DNA from: JAAYVZ01 sp035384965
Lineage (GTDB): Bacteria; Acidobacteriota; Thermoanaerobaculia; Thermoanaerobaculales; Thermoanaerobaculaceae
DNA: 64,000 nucleotides
Assembly: GCA_035384965.1 (NCBI GenBank)
Contig: DAOOJE010000005.1
Location: forward strand, 1-64,000
Direction of reading: 5' to 3'
Part shown: piece after piece, positions 15,780 to 25,732 of the stretch
Position numbering within the stretch: position 1 is the first letter of the stretch
How the letters are laid out: each line of letters begins with the position of its first letter
Translations under genes and position numbers: made by a program
The notes under the pieces: generated by a model
Told to the model about the DNA's origin: nothing
Seen by the model: the letters and a program-made list of their open reading frames with translations, nothing else
The model's database searches: none

Positions 15780-17558
15780 GTGATCTTGCGTGCCCTGTAC
15801 GAACTCTTCGAACGGTTGGAGGACGATCCGGACTACGACGTGGCGCCGCTCGGCAAGAGCCACCAGAAGGTCTCGTTCGTCGTCGTCATCGACAAGAACG
15901 GAAACCTTGTGGAGATTGCCGATGCTCGACAAGTCGTGGATGGAAGGCCGCGCCCACGCCGCGTGCTGGTCCCGGGTGGTGCGAAGCCCTCGGGATCCGG
16001 ACTCAACCCGTGTTTTCTGTGGGACGCGCCTGGATACCTGCTGGGCTGGTCGCCGAAAGACCCGGAGCGCGCGCTTCGCACTTACCAGTCGTTTCGCGAG
16101 CGGCACCTAAGGTACGAATCGGAGATCGGAGCTCCGGAGTACTCGGCGGTCTGCCGTTTTCTCGAAAGCTGGGATCCGAGAGCTGCTGCGGGCCTTGCGA
16201 TCTTGGAGGAGGTCCAGACCGGCTATGGAGTGTTCCAGATTCGAGGCGATACGCAGTTCGTCCACCAAGTACCGCGCATCGTGGAGTGGTGGGACCAGCA
16301 GCTCGAGGCCGCCGACCCCGGGCCCGAGGGTCAGTGCCTTGTCACTGGCAAGACCGCCCCGATAGCACGGTTGCATCCTAAGACCAAGGGCGTGGCGGGC
16401 GCGCAAACCAGTGGGGCCACGATCGCAGGTTTCAACGCGCCCGCGTACTGGTCCTACGGTCTTTCCCAGAGTCTCAATGCGCCGACGTCCGAAGATGCGG
16501 CACACCGCTACGCGACCGCCCTCAACGCCCTCCTCGACGGCAAGAAGCGGGAGAAGCACCGCCTCGTTGTCGGGGCGACCACCATCGCTTTTTGGACCGA
16601 ACGGCCCTCGCCGACAGAGGACATCTTCCTACCCTTCCTGTCGTCGGGCTCCGCGTCGCTGGACAGCACCGGAGCGCAGGACGATACGGTGCGGGCGAAG
16701 CTGGCTGCGTTCATCAAGGCACTGCGCTGTGGCCGCGAGGCCTACGGTGAGCTCGAGGACGAACCCGAGGCGACCGCGTACTTCATCCTCGGGCTGGCGG
16801 CCCCCACTCCCGCCCGCATCGCCGTGCGTTTCTTCCACAAAGGCACCCTTGCGGAGCTGCTTGGCAACCTCAGACGGCATCACGCAGACATCGGGATCGA
16901 GCGGCAGTTCGGTGAGGGCTCTAAGCGGCCCGAACCCGAGTTGCCACCCGCCTCTCTGCTTCTCGAGCAAACCTGTCCCCGCAAGAACGGCAAGCCAGAT
17001 CGCGAGAGAATCCCGCCCCTGCTTCCCGGTACGCTGCTGGAGTCGATCGTGGCAGGTCTTCGCTACCCCGAGGGCCTCTTTGCGGCGGTCATGCGACGCA
17101 TCACGACCGACCGCGAGGTGAACTACGGCAGAGCTTGCGTCATCAAGGGCTATCTCGTGAGAAACCTGGGATTGGAGGTTCCAATGAGTCTCGACACATC
17201 TCGACCTGATCCGGCATATCGACTGGGGCGGCTCTTCGCCGCGCTTGAGAAGACGCAGCAGGACGCGCTCGGTCAGGTCAACGCGACAATTCGCGACCGC
17301 TTCTACGCTTCAGCGTCGGCGACACCCGCAACGGTGTTTCCCAGGCTCCTGCGAACCTACCAGCACCACCTGGCAAAGCTCGACGGCGGCCACAAGGTCA
17401 ACCGCGAGAAGCTCGTGCAGGAGATCCTCGCCCCGCTGGGCGAGATCCCCGCCCACCTTCGCCTATCGGAGCAGGGCCTTTTTGCCCTTGGCTACTACCA
17501 CCAGATGAACGCGTTTTTTACGAGGAAGACCGATCAGAACGCAGACGCCCAGAGCTGA
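15780..17558 (+). CDS. cas8c: Type I-C large Cascade subunit Cas8c (Csd1)
   Basis: The 592-residue protein recognises the PAM and caps the Cascade complex. The N-terminus ILRALYELFERLEDDPDYDVAP and the mid segment with YWSYGLSQSLNAPTSEDAA plus TTIAFWTERP match Csd1 proteins. The late KLDGGHKVNREKLVQEIL and ALGYYHQMNAFF are also typical and reflect the internal start that in many I-C systems yields the small subunit Cas11c from within cas8c. The start is GTG at 15780, three bases after the cas5c stop. Confidence 0.92.
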   Translation: MILRALYELFERLEDDPDYDVAPLGKSHQKVSFVVVIDKNGNLVEIADARQVVDGRPRPRRVLVPGGAKPSGSGLNPCFLWDAPGYLLGWSPKDPERALRTYQSFRERHLRYESEIGAPEYSAVCRFLESWDPRAAAGLAILEEVQTGYGVFQIRGDTQFVHQVPRIVEWWDQQLEAADPGPEGQCLVTGKTAPIARLHPKTKGVAGAQTSGATIAGFNAPAYWSYGLSQSLNAPTSEDAAHRYATALNALLDGKKREKHRLVVGATTIAFWTERPSPTEDIFLPFLSSGSASLDSTGAQDDTVRAKLAAFIKALRCGREAYGELEDEPEATAYFILGLAAPTPARIAVRFFHKGTLAELLGNLRRHHADIGIERQFGEGSKRPEPELPPASLLLEQTCPRKNGKPDRERIPPLLPGTLLESIVAGLRYPEGLFAAVMRRITTDREVNYGRACVIKGYLVRNLGLEVPMSLDTSRPDPAYRLGRLFAALEKTQQDALGQVNATIRDRFYASASATPATVFPRLLRTYQHHLAKLDGGHKVNREKLVQEILAPLGEIPAHLRLSEQGLFALGYYHQMNAFFTRKTDQNADAQS

Positions 17559-17576
17559 GAGAGGAGACTGGAAACC

Positions 17577-18452
17577 ATGAACCGCTACGACTTCGTGTAC
17601 ATCTTCGATGTCAAGGACGCCAACCCCAACGGCGACCCCGACGCCGGGAACATGCCTCGCATCGACCCCGAGACGGGGTACGGCCTCGTGACCGACGTCT
17701 GTCTCAAGAGGAAGATACGCAACTATGTTGCTCTGACCAAGAAGGCTGCGAAGGGCTTTCGCATCTACTTCCAGGAGAAGGCTGTCCTCAACACTCTCCA
17801 CGCCGAGGCGTGGGATGCCCACCCGGATCCGGAGACAAGGAGCGCCAAGGACCGGAGCAAGATGCCGAAAGAGGTGGAGAAGGCGAAGCGGCTCGTCGAC
17901 TTCATGTGCCGCGAGTTCTTCGACATTCGGACGTTCGGAGCGGTCATGAGCACCGAGGTGAACTGCGGACAGGTGCGCGGGCCAGTGCAGATGTCGTTCG
18001 CCCGATCTGCAGACCCTATCGTGACCCTGGAACATGCCATAACTAGAAGCTCCGTCACGAACGAACGCGACCTCGAGAAGGAGCGGACGATGGGCCGCAA
18101 GTTCACCGTTCCCTACGGGGTCTACGTGGCCCACGGTTTCGTGAACCCATTCCTCGCGGCCCAGACTGGGTTCGGTGATACCGATCTCGCGTTGCTGTGG
18201 GAGGCTCTCGCCTCGGCGTTCCAGTTCGACCAGTCGGCGGCCAGGCCTGCCGGCAGCATGGCGGCGCGTGGCCTGCTCGTCTTCAAGCACGACAACGAGC
18301 TCGGCCGGGCCCCGTCCCACGAGCTGTTCGAGCGGGTGTCGATCGTCAGGAAGAACCCCGACGTGCCGGCCCGCCAGTTCTCGGACTACGAGCTGAAGGT
18401 CGACGAGACCGGGCTTCGGGAGAAGGGCATTGCGGTCGAGCGCAAGTGCTGA
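17577..18452 (+). CDS. cas7c: Type I-C Cascade backbone Cas7c (Csd2)
   Basis: The 291-residue RAMP protein polymerises along the crRNA. It begins with YDFVYIFDVKDANPNGDPD, the hallmark of Cas7/Csd2, and then shows TDVCLKRKIRNYV, the thumb/insertion region, DIRTFGAVMS and GPVQMSFARS, all typical. AGGAG lies eight bases upstream of the ATG at 17577. The C-terminal GLLVFKHDNELGRAPSHEL is the family's conserved end. Length is as expected. Confidence 0.94.
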   Translation: MNRYDFVYIFDVKDANPNGDPDAGNMPRIDPETGYGLVTDVCLKRKIRNYVALTKKAAKGFRIYFQEKAVLNTLHAEAWDAHPDPETRSAKDRSKMPKEVEKAKRLVDFMCREFFDIRTFGAVMSTEVNCGQVRGPVQMSFARSADPIVTLEHAITRSSVTNERDLEKERTMGRKFTVPYGVYVAHGFVNPFLAAQTGFGDTDLALLWEALASAFQFDQSAARPAGSMAARGLLVFKHDNELGRAPSHELFERVSIVRKNPDVPARQFSDYELKVDETGLREKGIAVERKC

Positions 18453-18461
18453 GGAGGGCGC

Positions 18462-19193
18462 GTGTACGCTGAGGACCAGCTCCAACCTCTCTCCGCCTTG
18501 CAGCACCTGTCGTTTTGTGAGCGGCAGTGCGCGCTCATCCACATCGAGCAGGTGTGGCACGACAACGTGCTTACCATCGAGGGCACGCACCTGCACGAGC
18601 GCGTGGACGAGAGCGGCCGGCGGTTCGAAACGCGGGGCCACCTCCGGATCACGCGCGGGTTGCCGCTCCGCTCGTTCAGGCTGGGGCTCTCGGGCCGTGC
18701 AGACGTCGTCGAGTTCCACCGCTTGCCAGCGAACCTCAAGGACGCCGAGCCCGAGGATGGCCTGGCTCCGGGTGTGCCGCTCGAAGGCGCCAGCGGGCTG
18801 TGGCGCCCGTTTCCCGTGGAGTATAAGCGCGGCACGGTGTCGGACCCGCTCCCCAACCAGGTCCAGCTCTGCGCGCAGGCGCTGTGCCTGGAGGAAATGC
18901 TGGCTGTGGTGGTGCCGGACGGGGCGCTCTTCCATGGGGCGCCCCAGCGTCGCCTGGATGTTGTCTTCGACAACACGCTGCGGCAGCGGACCGAGGCGGC
19001 GGCGCTGCGTCTCCACGAGCTGCTCGCCTCGCGCGAGACCCCGCCCGCCACCAAGACTGCTGCCTGCCGAAACTGCTCGCTCGTTGCGCTCTGTCGGCCC
19101 GATGTGGGGAGCCGTCGCCGCTCCGCCCGGCGGTACCTGCGCGACGTGGTGTTGGCCACGCTCGGCCCGGACCAGGAGGGAGTCCGGCGATGA
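18462..19193 (+). CDS. cas4: Cas4 exonuclease of the type I-C adaptation module
   Basis: The 243-residue PD-(D/E)xK nuclease trims prespacers and selects the PAM side. It has the N-terminal cysteine of the Fe-S cluster in SFCERQCALIH (C19 or C23), GTHLHERVDE, the nuclease residues in LSGRADVVEF (Asp) and FPVEYKRG (E-x-K), then QLCAQALCLEEM. The other cluster cysteines are C202, C205 and C211 in CRNCSLVALC. The start is GTG with GAGGAGGG upstream. It overlaps cas1 by four bases (ATGA). Confidence 0.92.
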   Translation: MYAEDQLQPLSALQHLSFCERQCALIHIEQVWHDNVLTIEGTHLHERVDESGRRFETRGHLRITRGLPLRSFRLGLSGRADVVEFHRLPANLKDAEPEDGLAPGVPLEGASGLWRPFPVEYKRGTVSDPLPNQVQLCAQALCLEEMLAVVVPDGALFHGAPQRRLDVVFDNTLRQRTEAAALRLHELLASRETPPATKTAACRNCSLVALCRPDVGSRRRSARRYLRDVVLATLGPDQEGVRR

Positions 19194-20221
19194 AGCGCCA
19201 CCACAACACCCTGTACGTGACGACGCAGGGCGCGCACCTGGCCTCTGAGGGCGAGACCGTCGTGGTCCGCGTCGAACAGGAGGATCGCCTGCGTCTTCCC
19301 GTCCATCTGCTCGAAGGCATCGTCTGCTTCGGTCGGGTCTCGGCCAGCCCGCAGCTCATGGCGGCGTGCTCGGAGCGGGGCGTGTCGATTAGCTTCCTCT
19401 CGGAGCACGGCCGTTTCCTGGCGCGGGTCGTCGGGCCCGTCTCGGGCAACGTGCTGCTGCGCCGGGAGCAGTACCGGCGCGCCGACGCCGCGGAGTACTC
19501 GGCGTTCGTCGCGCAGGCGATGGTCACGGCCAAGGTTGCGAACTGCCGGACCGTGCTCCAGCGTGCCCTGCGCGACCACGGGGGTGGGGCAGCAGACGGT
19601 CCCGTAGGTGGGGCCGTGGATGACCTTGCCAGGGTGCTCGAGCGGTTGGAGGGACCGATGGACCTCGAGAGCGTGCGTGGTGCCGAGGGCGACGCGGCAC
19701 GCACGGATTTCGCGGTTTTCGACCATCTCATCGTGGCGCAGAAGGACGCCTTCTTCTTCCGCGAGCGGACGCGACGCCCGCCGCTCGACAACGTCAACGC
19801 GCTCCTGTCGTTCGTCTACACGTTGCTGACGCACGACGCGCGCTCGGCGCTCGAGGCTGTGGGGTTGGACCCGCAGGTGGGGTTCCTGCACCGCGACCGC
19901 CCGGGGCGCCCGAGCCTCGCCCTCGACCTCATCGAGGAGTTCCGGCCTTTCCTGGCGGACCGACTCGTGCTCTCGCTCATCAACCGCCGGCAGGTGCAGG
20001 CCGCGGGCTTCGTGCGCAGCGAGACCGGCGGCGTGACCATGGACGACGACACGCGCAAGGCGGTGCTCGTGGCGTACCAGGAGCGCAAGAACGAGGAGCT
20101 GAAGCATCCGTTTCTGGGCGAGGACACGACGGTCGGGATGCTCGTCCACCTCCAGGCGCTGATGCTGGCGCGGCTGCTGCGCGACGACCTCGACGGGTAC
20201 CCGGCGTTCGTTTGGAGGTGA
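19190..20221 (+). CDS. cas1: Cas1 integrase of the type I-C system
   Basis: The 343-residue protein is the spacer integrase. Catalytic positions are visible: E166 in VRGAEGDAAR, H234 in VGFLHRDRPG and acidic residues D246/E249 in LALDLIEEFR. The N-terminal beta domain begins with NTLYVTTQGAHLA. The ATG lies inside the cas4 stop (ATGA), so an upstream reading in frame is not the start. With Cas2 and Cas4 it should extend the adjacent array. It is clearly distinct from the second Cas1 at 50.1 kb, which belongs to the type III module. Confidence 0.95.
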   Translation: MKRHHNTLYVTTQGAHLASEGETVVVRVEQEDRLRLPVHLLEGIVCFGRVSASPQLMAACSERGVSISFLSEHGRFLARVVGPVSGNVLLRREQYRRADAAEYSAFVAQAMVTAKVANCRTVLQRALRDHGGGAADGPVGGAVDDLARVLERLEGPMDLESVRGAEGDAARTDFAVFDHLIVAQKDAFFFRERTRRPPLDNVNALLSFVYTLLTHDARSALEAVGLDPQVGFLHRDRPGRPSLALDLIEEFRPFLADRLVLSLINRRQVQAAGFVRSETGGVTMDDDTRKAVLVAYQERKNEELKHPFLGEDTTVGMLVHLQALMLARLLRDDLDGYPAFVWR

Positions 20222-20228
20222 CCGAGCC

Positions 20229-20519
20229 ATGATGGTCGTTGTCAGCTACGACGTGTCGACGAAAGAGCCGGGCGGGCCGAGGCGCCTCCGGCATGTGGCC
20301 AAGGCGTGCCGTGACTACGGACAGCGCGTCCAGAACTCGGTCTTCGAATGCATCGTCGACCCCGAGCAGTGGGCGCGTCTCCGTTTGCGGCTGCTCGACA
20401 TCTTCGAGCCCGAGGAGGACAGCCTGCGGTTCTACTTCCTCGGGGCCAACTACGCGCGTCGGGTCGAGCACCACGGCACCAAGGTGGCGATCAACATGGA
20501 GGGTCCCCTGGTTGTGTGA
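20229..20519 (+). CDS. cas2: Cas2 of the type I-C system
   Basis: The 96-residue ferredoxin-fold protein forms the dimer at the centre of the Cas1-Cas2 integrase. It shows MVVVSYDVST (Asp8 of the conserved position), RVQNSVFECIVD and the C-terminal VAINMEGPLVV tail that contacts Cas1. It starts seven bases after cas1 and ends 278 bases before the first CRISPR repeat. Confidence 0.95.
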   Translation: MMVVVSYDVSTKEPGGPRRLRHVAKACRDYGQRVQNSVFECIVDPEQWARLRLRLLDIFEPEEDSLRFYFLGANYARRVEHHGTKVAINMEGPLVV

Positions 20520-20797
20520 GGATGATCATCGGGGATTTGGGAACGCCGCTGGCGTGATAGACTGGACTGCACTGGCCTTGGATTTCGGCAAGCCCGCTAG
20601 CGAGCGCCTGCAGCCCTCCCGCGAACCCCCAGCGACCACACGAACACTGGCCTGTTCGCGCTAAGCGCAAGTAGTTCTTTGACAGTAGAATCCATCGTTA
20701 GTTGCCGGTAAGGCACGTGGAGAACCGAGCGAGCCTGGTTGGGTTCGCGAAACGGGGCTATGATCTTCATGCGGCTGTAAGATTTGCGGCGGCCGCA
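20520..20797 (+). promoter_or_regulatory. Leader of the type I-C CRISPR array
   Basis: These 278 bases between cas2 and the first repeat hold no gene and are AT-richer than the surroundings. They should drive array transcription and guide integration. TTGACA at 20679-20684 could be a -35 box, although no good -10 follows at 17 bases; TATGAT at 20759-20764 is another -10-like hexamer. The block AGTTCTTTGACA (20673-20684) recurs with one change in the leader of the second array. The degenerate repeats at the far end of the array confirm that this is the leader side. Confidence 0.75.
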
Positions 20798-23700
20798 GTC
20801 GCGCCCCCCCCGGGCGCGCGGATTGAAACTCAAGAGTGTAGGTAGACGTAATGAACACCACGAGGTCGCGCCCCCCCCGGGCGCGCGGATTGAAACGTGA
20901 CAACGCCGGGAACCTGCGGATACGCCTCGTCGCGCCCCCCCCGGGCGCGCGGATTGAAACATGCCCCCAATATACCTCCCCCCTGCGCGTGGTGTCGTCG
21001 CGCCCCCCCCGGGCGCGCGGATTGAAACTCCAGGGCGTACGCCGATCGCTCCTCGGTCAGTGGTCGCGCCCCCCCCGGGCGCGCGGATTGAAACCGGAGC
21101 TCATTGCCGCTAATGCCGGGCTGTCTGGTCGCGCCCCCCCCGGGCGCGCGGATTGAAACTAGAAATTGGTGGGCCGAAGCGGTCACAGTTTTGAGTCGCG
21201 CCCCCCCCGGGCGCGCGGATTGAAACTCAACGTGGCATTGCACAACCTCGCCCCTCGCAAGTCGCGCCCCCCCCGGGCGCGCGGATTGAAACGTGGACGG
21301 GCGGCCGGTCCTATGGTGCCTCGCCGGTCGCGCCCCCCCCGGGCGCGCGGATTGAAACTCCGCGGTCGGCCGCCCGCGTGGTGGCGGCCCACCGGTCGCG
21401 CCCCCCCCGGGCGCGCGGATTGAAACAACTGGCTCGACGCTGTCGCCGAACGCGTCGAAGTCGCGCCCCCCCCGGGCGCGCGGATTGAAACACGAGGCGG
21501 TCGGCGTCAAGCCGATCGCGGAGGTCGCGCCCCCCCCGGGCGCGCGGATTGAAACTGCTGACGGGCACGGGATCGTGCCCGCGGGGTGCGGTCGCGCCCC
21601 CCCCGGGCGCGCGGATTGAAACGTATGCGCATGCGCCCGGCAGGTCTGGGAATACCTAGTCGCGCCCCCCCCGGGCGCGCGGATTGAAACGATAACGGAG
21701 GGGAGAGGGAGAATTGACGATGCAAGTCGCGCCCCCCCCGGGCGCGCGGATTGAAACACTCGTTTGCGCGACGGGTGTCCCAGAACCGTCGACGTCGCGC
21801 CCCCCCCGGGCGCGCGGATTGAAACTGCCTTGCCGGGCTCGCGCATCACCCCCCCCCTTGGTCGCGCCCCCCCCGGGCGCGCGGATTGAAACACAGGCGG
21901 CAGACTGGGCGTTATATTGGTGCCGGGTCGCGCCCCCCCCGGGCGCGCGGATTGAAACGCGCGCGATTACGGGCCACATGCACGCAGGACCCCGTCGCGC
22001 CCCCCCCGGGCGCGCGGATTGAAACATGCACTCGGACACACCGGTGCGTCTGGGACCGAGGTCGCGCCCCCCCCGGGCGCGCGGATTGAAACTTGAGCAT
22101 ACTCGACAACGCGTCATGCAGATCGTTGTCGCGCCCCCCCCGGGCGCGCGGATTGAAACGAGCTGGCTGCAAGCCAGCTCGAGCTCGAGAATCTGTCGCG
22201 CCCCCCCCGGGCGCGCGGATTGAAACACGAGCCTCTCGATCAAGTCGCCAACGAGGTGATGTCGCGCCCCCCCCGGGCGCGCGGATTGAAACATCCAAGC
22301 CCCGGCGAAAAGCCGGGGCCATTGAGGTCGCGCCCCCCCCGGGCGCGCGGATTGAAACACGGAGACGGGGATCTCCCCTAGCTCCACCCACCGTCGCGCC
22401 CCCCCCGGGCGCGCGGATTGAAACTGGTCGCTCGACCCGTCGTTTGCCCAGTCCTTGGGTCGCGCCCCCCCCGGGCGCGCGGATTGAAACCGAGTACGGC
22501 CCGGAACTCCTCGGGACCCGCATGGGTCGCGCCCCCCCCGGGCGCGCGGATTGAAACCGCTCCCGTCGGTTGGGAGCGGATGTGTCAAAGGCGTCGCGCC
22601 CCCCCCGGGCGCGCGGATTGAAACTCGAAGGTCCGCGTGCTCCAGGTTGGCGCCGCGGGTCGCGCCCCCCCCGGGCGCGCGGATTGAAACCCAAGAGCGC
22701 CAATTTCGAGGTTGGCACCCGTGAGGTCGCGCCCCCCCCGGGCGCGCGGATTGAAACACAACCGGCGGACCAGGACTTATATTGGGGGCAGAGTCGCGCC
22801 CCCCCCGGGCGCGCGGATTGAAACGCAAGATCAAGGCACGATCTGCCGAGCGCCCGCAGGTCGCGCCCCCCCCGGGCGCGCGGATTGAAACGTACAGACG
22901 ATCTACTAATTCAAAAGCCAACCCGAGGTCGCGCCCCCCCCGGGCGCGCGGATTGAAACATGAGTTTGTAGATGCAGACGGGGCCGTCTACGAGTCGCGC
23001 CCCCCCCGGGCGCGCGGATTGAAACTCGAGTATGCTCGACAGGCATCCATGTATTCCGGACGTCGCGCCCCCCCCGGGCGCGCGGATTGAAACCACAGAT
23101 AGCGTGGCAGAAAAAACGCCAACGCTCGTGTCGCGCCCCCCCCGGGCGCGCGGATTGAAACGTATGCGCATGCGCCCGGCAGGTCTGGGAATACCTAGTC
23201 GCGCCCCCCCCGGGCGCGCGGATTGAAACGATAACGGAGGGGAGAGGGAGAATTGACGATGCAAGTCGCGCCCCCCCCGGGCGCGCGGATTGAAACTCGG
23301 AGATCCTCGGGCTGGGCTACGCAAGACACGGGAGTCGCGCCCCCCCCGGGCGCGCGGATTGAAACTGCCGTCATATCCACTCACGCCCTCCGCGGCGCCC
23401 AGTCGCGCCCCCCCCGGGCGCGCGGATTGAAACTGCGCGCGCGCCACTGCTAACCCAATCAACAAACGTCGCGCCCCCCCCGGGCGCGCGGATTGAAACG
23501 CACCGGTGAGATCAGCGCGCTGCAGAGACGCGCGTCGCGCCCCCCCCGGGCGCGCGGATTGAAACACAATCACGGCGCCGGGGTGTGACCCGGCGCCGGG
23601 TCGCGCCCCCCCCGGGCGCGCGGATTGAAACACAATCACGGCGCCGGGGTGTGACCCGGCGCCGGGTCGCGCCCCCCCCGGGCGCGCGGATTGAAACATG

Positions 23701-24298
23701 TCGGGCTGGTGGATGACAGCGGCTTGGCACCAGTCGCGCCCCCCCCCGGGCGCGCGGATTGAAACTCACCTACTGTCTTATACCTACAGCCACACCACCA
23801 GTCGCGCCCCCCCCGGGCGCGCGGATTGAAGCCTGCGCTAGTTAGTCCCACCACCGCGCCCGGTGGTCGCGCCCCCCCCGGGCGCGCGGATTGAAACGGC
23901 TGCGCCGTCTCTCGCCGTCCCACCGGTGGCTGGTCGCGCCCCCCCCGGGCGCGCGGATTGAAACGCGTTAGTGCCAGCAGGTGGCGGTCTCTGGGCCGCG
24001 TCGCGCCCCCCCCGGGCGCGCGGATTGAAACGCGTACCGGCCGACGCCAGACGGTCGAACGCTACCGTCGCGCCCCCCCGGGCGCGCGGATTGAAACCGC
24101 GAAACACGCTCCTAGCGCGACCCCAACCCATAGTCGCGCCCCCCCCGGGCGCGCGGATTGAAACCGGCTCGACGGGAAATATACGTCCACCTGGTACCGG
24201 TCGCGCCCCCCCCGGGCGCGCGGATTGAAACTGTGCCTGCTGTGCCCGCTATGCCCGCCCGCTATGGTCGCGCCCCCCCCGGGCGGGCGGATTGAAAC
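20798..24298 (+). CRISPR. Type I-C CRISPR array, 53 repeats / 52 spacers
   Basis: I count 53 repeats of 32 bases, beginning GTCGCGCC, with a C8 run and GGGCGCGC, and ending GGATTGAAAC. Spacers are 33-38 bases. ATTGAAAC at the 3' end is the classical 8-base 5' crRNA handle. The repeat is perfect over the first 44 units. The distal ones decay: a C9 run at 23733, ATTGAAGC at 23801, a C7 run at 24067, and GGGCGGGC in the last at 24267. This puts the leader at the cas2 side. A 7-base start of one more repeat (GTCGCGC, 24334-24340) abuts the IS256-family element. Spacers 21623-21658 and 21691-21725 recur at 23162-23197 and 23230-23264, and one spacer is tandemly doubled (23566-23599, 23632-23665). 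Confidence 0.98.
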
Positions 24299-24339
24299 GG
24301 TCGGCAGCGCCCAGCAGTCGAACGAGGCAACCCGTCGCG

Positions 24340-25675
24340 CGGTCACGTCCGGTCAAGTGGTGTATGAAGGCGAGAGCGCCGGGTGGAGGCAGGCGATAGC
24401 AGACAGGCTCACCTCCTTCGGGAGAGTGGGTTGGTGGATGGTGGGGTGCTGGGGCTGGGCGAGGGTGTCGGCGCTCATTAAGCGGCGGGCCACGGCCCAC
24501 TCGTGGTGCTGCTCGGCGAGGACCGCACCCACGAGGCGGAAGGCAGCGTCGCGGTTGGGGAAGATGCCGACGACATCGGTGCGGCGGCGGCTCTCCTTGT
24601 TGAGGCGCTCGAGCGGGTTTTTGGACCAGATCTGGTTCCAATGGGCCTTGGGGACGCGCGTCAGGAGGTTGACCATGAAGTGCGTCCGGCAGCGCTGCCA
24701 GGAAGCGCCGGGGAAGGTCGCCGCCACCGCGTCCTGAAGCCCCTGGTGGGCGTCGGAGATGACAAGCTCGACACCGGAGAGCCCGCGGCTGACCAGGCTC
24801 CGGAGGAAGGCGAGCCAGCCGGCGCCGTCGTCCTGGGTGATGACATCGGCGCCGAGGATCTCGCGGTGGCCTTCGGCGTTGACGGCGGTGGCGACGACCA
24901 CGGCGAAGTTGACGACCCGGCCGCCCTCACGACACTTGATGACCAGGGCGTCAAGCCAGACGAAACGGTAGGGGCCGGCATCCAAGGGGCGAGAACGGAA
25001 GTCCTCGACGATCGGATCGAGGCTCTGCGCCATCTCGGAGACCTGCGACTTGGAGATTCCCGTCAGCCCCATCGACTGCACGAGCGGCTCGACCCGACGC
25101 GTCGACACACCGAGGACATAGCTCTCCGCGATCACGGTGGTGAGGGCCTGCTCGGCCTGTCGGCGGCGATCCAGCAGCCACTCGGGGAAATAGCCACCCT
25201 CGCGCAGTTTCGGGATGGCGAGCAGGATGGTCCCCGCCCGGGTGTCCGGCGCTCCCGATGCCCGTTGCGACGGTTGCTGCGCTCGGGGCTCCGCGTCGCA
25301 TCGGCAGCACCACACTGGGTTGCGGCCTCTGCATGCATCAGGGTTTGGGCGAACACGGTCAACATCTCGCGCAGGAGATCCTCACCTCCGTCCGCTAGCC
25401 TCTTGTGCAGCCATTCGATCGGCGTCATGCTCGGTACGGCCATTGTGCCCTCCTGGGGTCGCAAGATCCGCCCTTTGCTAGCTCAAGGATGGCGCCATGG
25501 CCGCTTCCATGTCATCGCCGCTCGCCGCCAAACTCGCCTGTGGAAGCTACCGCGGCTCTCGAAATCGCTACGCGATTCCCACAGCCGCTTGGAAAACGCT
25601 TCGCGTTTCCCACAGCTCCCACAGGCCCGACGACAACGGGGGGCGACTCGCACACCACGTCAGGGGACTCTACCC
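24340..25675 (-). mobile_element. Decayed IS256-family (mutator) element ending the type I-C array
   Basis: About 1.34 kb carrying the remains of an IS256-type transposase on the minus strand. Imperfect inverted ends can be aligned: GTCCGGTCAAGTGGTGT from 24347 and, read from the other strand, GTCCCCTGACGTGGTGT ending near 25668. The left end touches a truncated CRISPR repeat. No target duplication is visible. Between the gene start and the right end, two short hairpins with the shared tail TTCCCACAG (25560-25615) occur; their role is unknown. Confidence 0.75.
24353..25443 (-). pseudogene. IS256-family transposase, frameshifted and internally deleted
   Basis: The ATG at 25443 follows AGGAGGG and reads MAVPSMTPIEWLHKRLADGG, a normal mutator-type N-terminus. 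The frame breaks in the region of about 25230-25330; the rest continues in another frame from TRAGTILLAIPKLREGGYFP through the catalytic DDE part (FVWLDALVIKCREGG, VISDAHQGLQDAV, CRTHFMVNLL). After RTHFMVNLLTRVPKAHW the usual 80-90 residues before WSKNPLERLNKES are missing, so an internal deletion is also present. It cannot make an active transposase. Confidence 0.85.
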
Positions 25676-25732
25676 TCGACGGCCATGGGCCTGGCAGGTG
25701 CAGCTGGCCTAAGCTGCTTGCAGCGGTCGAGA

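Noticed and set aside
20830..24228. Long open frames on both strands across the type I-C array encoding repeated RPPRARGLK or SIRAPGGGAT peptides
   Set aside because: They are the CRISPR repeat read in frame; the 32-base repeats plus variable spacers and lack of ribosome sites exclude a real repeat protein.
25540..25640. Short hairpins with shared TTCCCACAG tails, at first taken for a small CRISPR-like array
   Set aside because: Only two units, unequal length and inside the decayed IS element; too few for an array.
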